DNA of 64,000 nucleotides. Source: Staphylococcus sp. ACRSN. Its GTDB lineage: Bacteria > Bacillota > Bacilli > Staphylococcales > Staphylococcaceae. This document shows positions 61,378 through 64,000 of the stretch, piece after piece; position 1 is the first letter of the stretch, and each line of letters opens with the position of its first letter. Where the stretch lies: positions 62,001 to 126,000 of the forward strand of contig NZ_JAKRNS010000008.1 of assembly GCF_022346615.1 (NCBI RefSeq), given 5' to 3'. The notes below the pieces were generated by a model. The model searched no databases. It had not been told where the DNA came from and worked only from the letters and a program-made list of their open reading frames with translations. Both the position numbers and the translations under genes were made by a program.

Positions 61378-62697
61378 TTAATATTCTAGTAGTTTCTCTT
61401 TAAAAATATCTCGTAAAAACTCAGGCATTAAATATTCAATCGCATGTTCCTTTAATGTTGGGAAGTATCGACCAAATGTATACATATCTACAGTACCTAA
61501 TATATACGTAGATTCATCATCTATTGCTTCACCATTTATAAAGTACTTAGATTCTGATTGAATTAGTCCAATATTATATAAAATATAGCCTCCAAATATG
61601 TCTCCTCTAAAACCTAATCCTTGCGCATGTTCATTAATATATTCTTGCTTTTGACTCTTGATGATAACTTGCTTTAATTCTTGACCGGTTAGCCTAATAC
61701 GTACAAGATTAATCGGATGTGGTAGCATTTGATGAATATCATACTCAGTTACTTTATCAGCCTCTAAACCTTTTACTATTAAGCCTGCGTTAATTATCGT
61801 ACAATCTGCATTGGTAAACTCAAACACACTTTCAGCTAATAAGTATGCTGACCGCGTAATAACATCTGTTCTTCTCGGTAGCTTGACTGGATGATTGACA
61901 ACAGGGTCACTTAATAACAAGCGCCCTTCTTCTTCAAAATTCGTATCAACTTCCGGTAGTTGAGTCACTGGATATAATGTTGCTTGTTTAGTTACAACTT
62001 TTTTATCTTGAATATCTAATGTTACCTCACCGAGATAATAACCATATTTACCTGCTGCTGCCATCAACACACCATTATTCATCTCTCCATTTAAAAAGAA
62101 ATGATGTGTATGACTACCTAAAATTAAATCAATCTCCGGTATTTCTTGGCATAATTTCTCATCAAAAAACACGCCAACGTGACTCATAATTATAAGTATA
62201 TCATAGGCACCTTCATTTGCACTGATTTCATCTTTGATTGCTTCAATTGGATCAGTTACAACCCAATCTAACGCACGATAAAATGGGGTGAATTGTGCAG
62301 TTGCTGCAACAAATAATATACGCACACCTTCTATTTCTTTAATATAAGATGACTTAATCTTGTTAGGCAAATGACCTTCTTCATCGAAAACATTTGCACA
62401 AGTTACTGGAAAATCAGCATTATTATATAAATGATTTAACGCGTCATGTGAAATTGTCATGCCTTCATTATTACCAATAGTAGCTAAATCACAATGTGCG
62501 TGATTTAATAGTTCAATATTTTTTGTTCCCATTGTAGCTTCAGTAACAGGTGCAGACAAATCAACATGATCACCAATATCTAGATAGAGTGAGGGATGAT
62601 TTAATTTAGGTCTTTCTTCATTCAAATAAGCTGAAATTCTAGCGTATTCTTGAAGGTGACTATGTATATCATTTGTATGATAAATTGTTAACTGCAT
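61378..62697 (-). CDS. 5'-nucleotidase-family metallophosphoesterase (YunD-like)
   Basis: 439 residues. N-terminal calcineurin-type domain with HTNDIHSH, GDHVD, GNNEG (the usual GNHE motif with Asn for His) and GSHTHHF; C-terminal 5'-nucleotidase domain (about 270-420) with IINAGLIVKG. No signal peptide, so it acts in the cytoplasm, unlike UshA. The substrate may be a nucleotide or other phosphoester. ATG follows GGAGGGAA; the TauE-family gene ends 22 bases upstream. Confidence 0.9.
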   Translation of the reverse strand: MQLTIYHTNDIHSHLQEYARISAYLNEERPKLNHPSLYLDIGDHVDLSAPVTEATMGTKNIELLNHAHCDLATIGNNEGMTISHDALNHLYNNADFPVTCANVFDEEGHLPNKIKSSYIKEIEGVRILFVAATAQFTPFYRALDWVVTDPIEAIKDEISANEGAYDILIIMSHVGVFFDEKLCQEIPEIDLILGSHTHHFFLNGEMNNGVLMAAAGKYGYYLGEVTLDIQDKKVVTKQATLYPVTQLPEVDTNFEEEGRLLLSDPVVNHPVKLPRRTDVITRSAYLLAESVFEFTNADCTIINAGLIVKGLEADKVTEYDIHQMLPHPINLVRIRLTGQELKQVIIKSQKQEYINEHAQGLGFRGDIFGGYILYNIGLIQSESKYFINGEAIDDESTYILGTVDMYTFGRYFPTLKEHAIEYLMPEFLRDIFKEKLLEY

Positions 62698-62719
62698 TGG
62701 TTAATTCCCTCCTCAAATT

Positions 62720-63544
62720 TTATAAAAACGATTTAATTATTAAATATATACCCATTATTAACATAACTGTACGCAATAATGTCACAACTGTATCCGATTT
62801 TATTGAGTGGTTAATTCTAACACCAAGTTTAGCGCCAAAGTAACTAGAAATAATTAATACAATGGAATATATCCAAGCAACGTGTCCTAATGCGATATGC
62901 CCTGCTGAACTCATTACACTAGAAAAGAAAATCATCATCATACTTGTACCCACAGCAACATGGGGTGGAAATCTAAATACAATCAACATTAATGGTGTCA
63001 TCAATGCACCACCACCGATTCCAAATAGCCCCGTTAGTACACCAATTAATAATGTTGCAATAAATGCAACGAAAGGTGGCACACTGTAATGATAAGTTTT
63101 ACCAGTTCCATCAACATAAGTCTTTTGATATTTCGGTTTATTAAATATTTTTAATGGTTTAATTTTATTTCGAATCATTAACAAAATAGATACAAAGATT
63201 AAAAATATACCAAAATACAAATTAAATGATTCTAATGTTAAATAGCGACTTAAAATTGAACCAATTAATGAGCCAGGTAATAAGCCAAATAAAAATATAG
63301 ATCCATTTTTCACATCAACCTGCTTCGTTTTTAGATATCCTAGCGTAGAAGATAATCCAGTTACAATCAGAATAACAGAAGAAGTTCCGATTGCAATTTG
63401 CGGTGTTATACCATGAAGTATGTCATTATCTACACCGAGATAAACCAGTGTAGGAACAATGATAATACCGCCACCGATTCCTACAAGCGAACCTAAAATG
63501 GCTGATAATGCACCAATTAAAACCAATAATATAATTGTTAACAT
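62720..63544 (-). CDS. TauE/SafE-family membrane exporter (YunE-like)
   Basis: 274 residues, eight helices in two inverted halves, each opened by a glycine-rich signature: LGSLVGIGGGIIIVPTLVYLG and VLTGLFGIGGGALMTPLMLIV. The family exports sulfite or sulfur-containing organic anions; the substrate is unknown. ATG follows AGGAGAG. It lies between the DUF72 and nucleotidase genes on one strand, the YunD-E-F order of Bacillus. Confidence 0.88.
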   Translation of the reverse strand: MLTIILLVLIGALSAILGSLVGIGGGIIIVPTLVYLGVDNDILHGITPQIAIGTSSVILIVTGLSSTLGYLKTKQVDVKNGSIFLFGLLPGSLIGSILSRYLTLESFNLYFGIFLIFVSILLMIRNKIKPLKIFNKPKYQKTYVDGTGKTYHYSVPPFVAFIATLLIGVLTGLFGIGGGALMTPLMLIVFRFPPHVAVGTSMMMIFFSSVMSSAGHIALGHVAWIYSIVLIISSYFGAKLGVRINHSIKSDTVVTLLRTVMLIMGIYLIIKSFL

Positions 63545-63554
63545 CCAATCTCTC

Positions 63555-64000
63555 CTAAAATAATTTTAACTGTTTTGGTGCTAATCCTTGATAATCAATA
63601 CCAAGCATTTGTTGATACGTTTTTGCGTTTTTTGCAGCATGCCCTCCCGAATTGTTATTGAAAACGACATATACCTTTTTAGCTTTATGTTCTAGAATCT
63701 TTACTTTATTTACTAAATCCATTAATTCTCTATCATTATAATCATATAAATACCTAACATCTCTCCATGCTTCATCTGTCATATCTTTTTTCGTCCAACC
63801 ATTTGTATTACGTCCATGGTAACGTACAAATGCTATTTCATTAGTAATCCTATTAACTAACGGAATAGAACCTTGTCCTACTTGTGGTTCATCGCAAACT
63901 GCATGTATGATTTGATGAGCTGTTAAAAACCTTAAGGTTTCTTCTTTATATGTCTCGTTAAACCAAGACTGATGTCTGAATTCTACACACATTGGAAAAG
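63555..64000 (-). CDS. DUF72 protein (YunF-like), 5' end outside the window
   Basis: The C-terminal ~148 residues of a DUF72 TIM-barrel-like protein: CVEFRHQSWF, RYHGRNTNGW, YLYDYNDRELMDLV and VYVVFNNNSGGHAAKNA. The frame stays open to the window edge, and full DUF72 proteins are about 280 residues, so roughly half is missing; the internal ATG at 63992 is not the start. Function unknown; some relatives have been proposed to be nucleases. 10 bases before the TauE-family gene. Confidence 0.85.
   Translation of the reverse strand, partial: FPMCVEFRHQSWFNETYKEETLRFLTAHQIIHAVCDEPQVGQGSIPLVNRITNEIAFVRYHGRNTNGWTKKDMTDEAWRDVRYLYDYNDRELMDLVNKVKILEHKAKKVYVVFNNNSGGHAAKNAKTYQQMLGIDYQGLAPKQLKLF

Noticed and set aside
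1..64000. Search for CRISPR arrays, tRNA/rRNA genes, transposases, phage genes and defence islands
   Set aside because: None seen; all genes fit a syntenic core chromosome, and no stretch shows foreign composition.

Overview
The window is ordinary core chromosome of a low-GC Gram-positive coccus, almost certainly a Staphylococcus. The evidence is strongly AT-rich DNA, AGGAGG-type ribosome binding sites, and the staphylococcal neighbourhood lipA / dltXABCD / nfu / ndh / mnhABCDEFG / rocD-gudB / argGH / pgi / spsA-spsB / addBA / cdr / sufT / clpB / fabHF. Proteins such as FabF, ClpB and AddB differ at many positions from the Staphylococcus aureus sequences I remember, so a coagulase-negative species is more likely. 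I cannot name the species from sequence alone. The window runs opposite to the usual map: most genes lie on the minus strand. I see no rRNA, tRNA, CRISPR array, prophage, insertion sequence or plasmid-type gene.

Layout. 0-3.5 kb: a DUF3899 membrane protein, the fatty-acid condensing enzymes fabF and fabH under a FapR-type operator, and a YjzD-like small membrane protein. 3.5-9 kb: clpB with a CtsR operator, an OatA-like acyltransferase and sufT. 9-14.4 kb: a HAD phosphatase, CoA-disulfide reductase, a YisL-family protein, a fumarylacetoacetase-family hydrolase and a DUF418 membrane protein. 14.4-23.5 kb: the AddAB repair nuclease, signal peptidase SpsB with its inactive paralogue SpsA, and a TVP38-family membrane protein. 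23.9-34.5 kb: pgi, argGH, an unusually long secreted GlpQ, gudB, rocD, a 44-codon reading frame and an Old Yellow Enzyme homologue. 34.7-42.4 kb: an S1-domain protein, a cyclophilin, a KapB-like protein and the seven-gene Mnh sodium/proton antiporter. 42.5-51.7 kb: a FAD-binding protein, a thioesterase, a YuiF-like antiporter, leucyl aminopeptidase, two type-II NADH dehydrogenase homologues and small iron-sulfur/thiol proteins (SufA, YuzB, YuzD, Nfu). 52-64 kb: the dlt operon including dltX, a 2-hydroxyacid dehydrogenase, a NagD-like phosphatase, an orphan HEPN-type protein (DUF86), DUF3055, YutD, lipA, a 5'-nucleotidase, a TauE-family exporter and a truncated DUF72 protein.

Working together. 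argG and argH make arginine, while rocD and gudB take ornithine and glutamate back to 2-oxoglutarate; both catabolic genes have CcpA (cre)-like sites upstream. SufT, SufA and Nfu serve iron-sulfur cluster delivery, with clients in the window (LipA, AddB). The dlt operon and the OatA-like protein modify the cell envelope. Mnh, the YuiF-like carrier and the NADH dehydrogenases concern ion and redox balance of the membrane.

Many genes are separated by strong hairpin terminators, several working in both directions. Start codons were re-chosen in about twenty cases from ribosome binding sites and remembered family lengths; clpB, cdr, mnhB, the DUF418 gene and the YuiF-like gene use TTG or GTG. I found no convincing new multi-gene system. 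The most useful leads are the 46-codon dltX, a possible small transcript upstream of dlt, the Gln/Asn-rich segment in GlpQ, the orphan HEPN protein, and paired cre-like sites at gudB and rocD.
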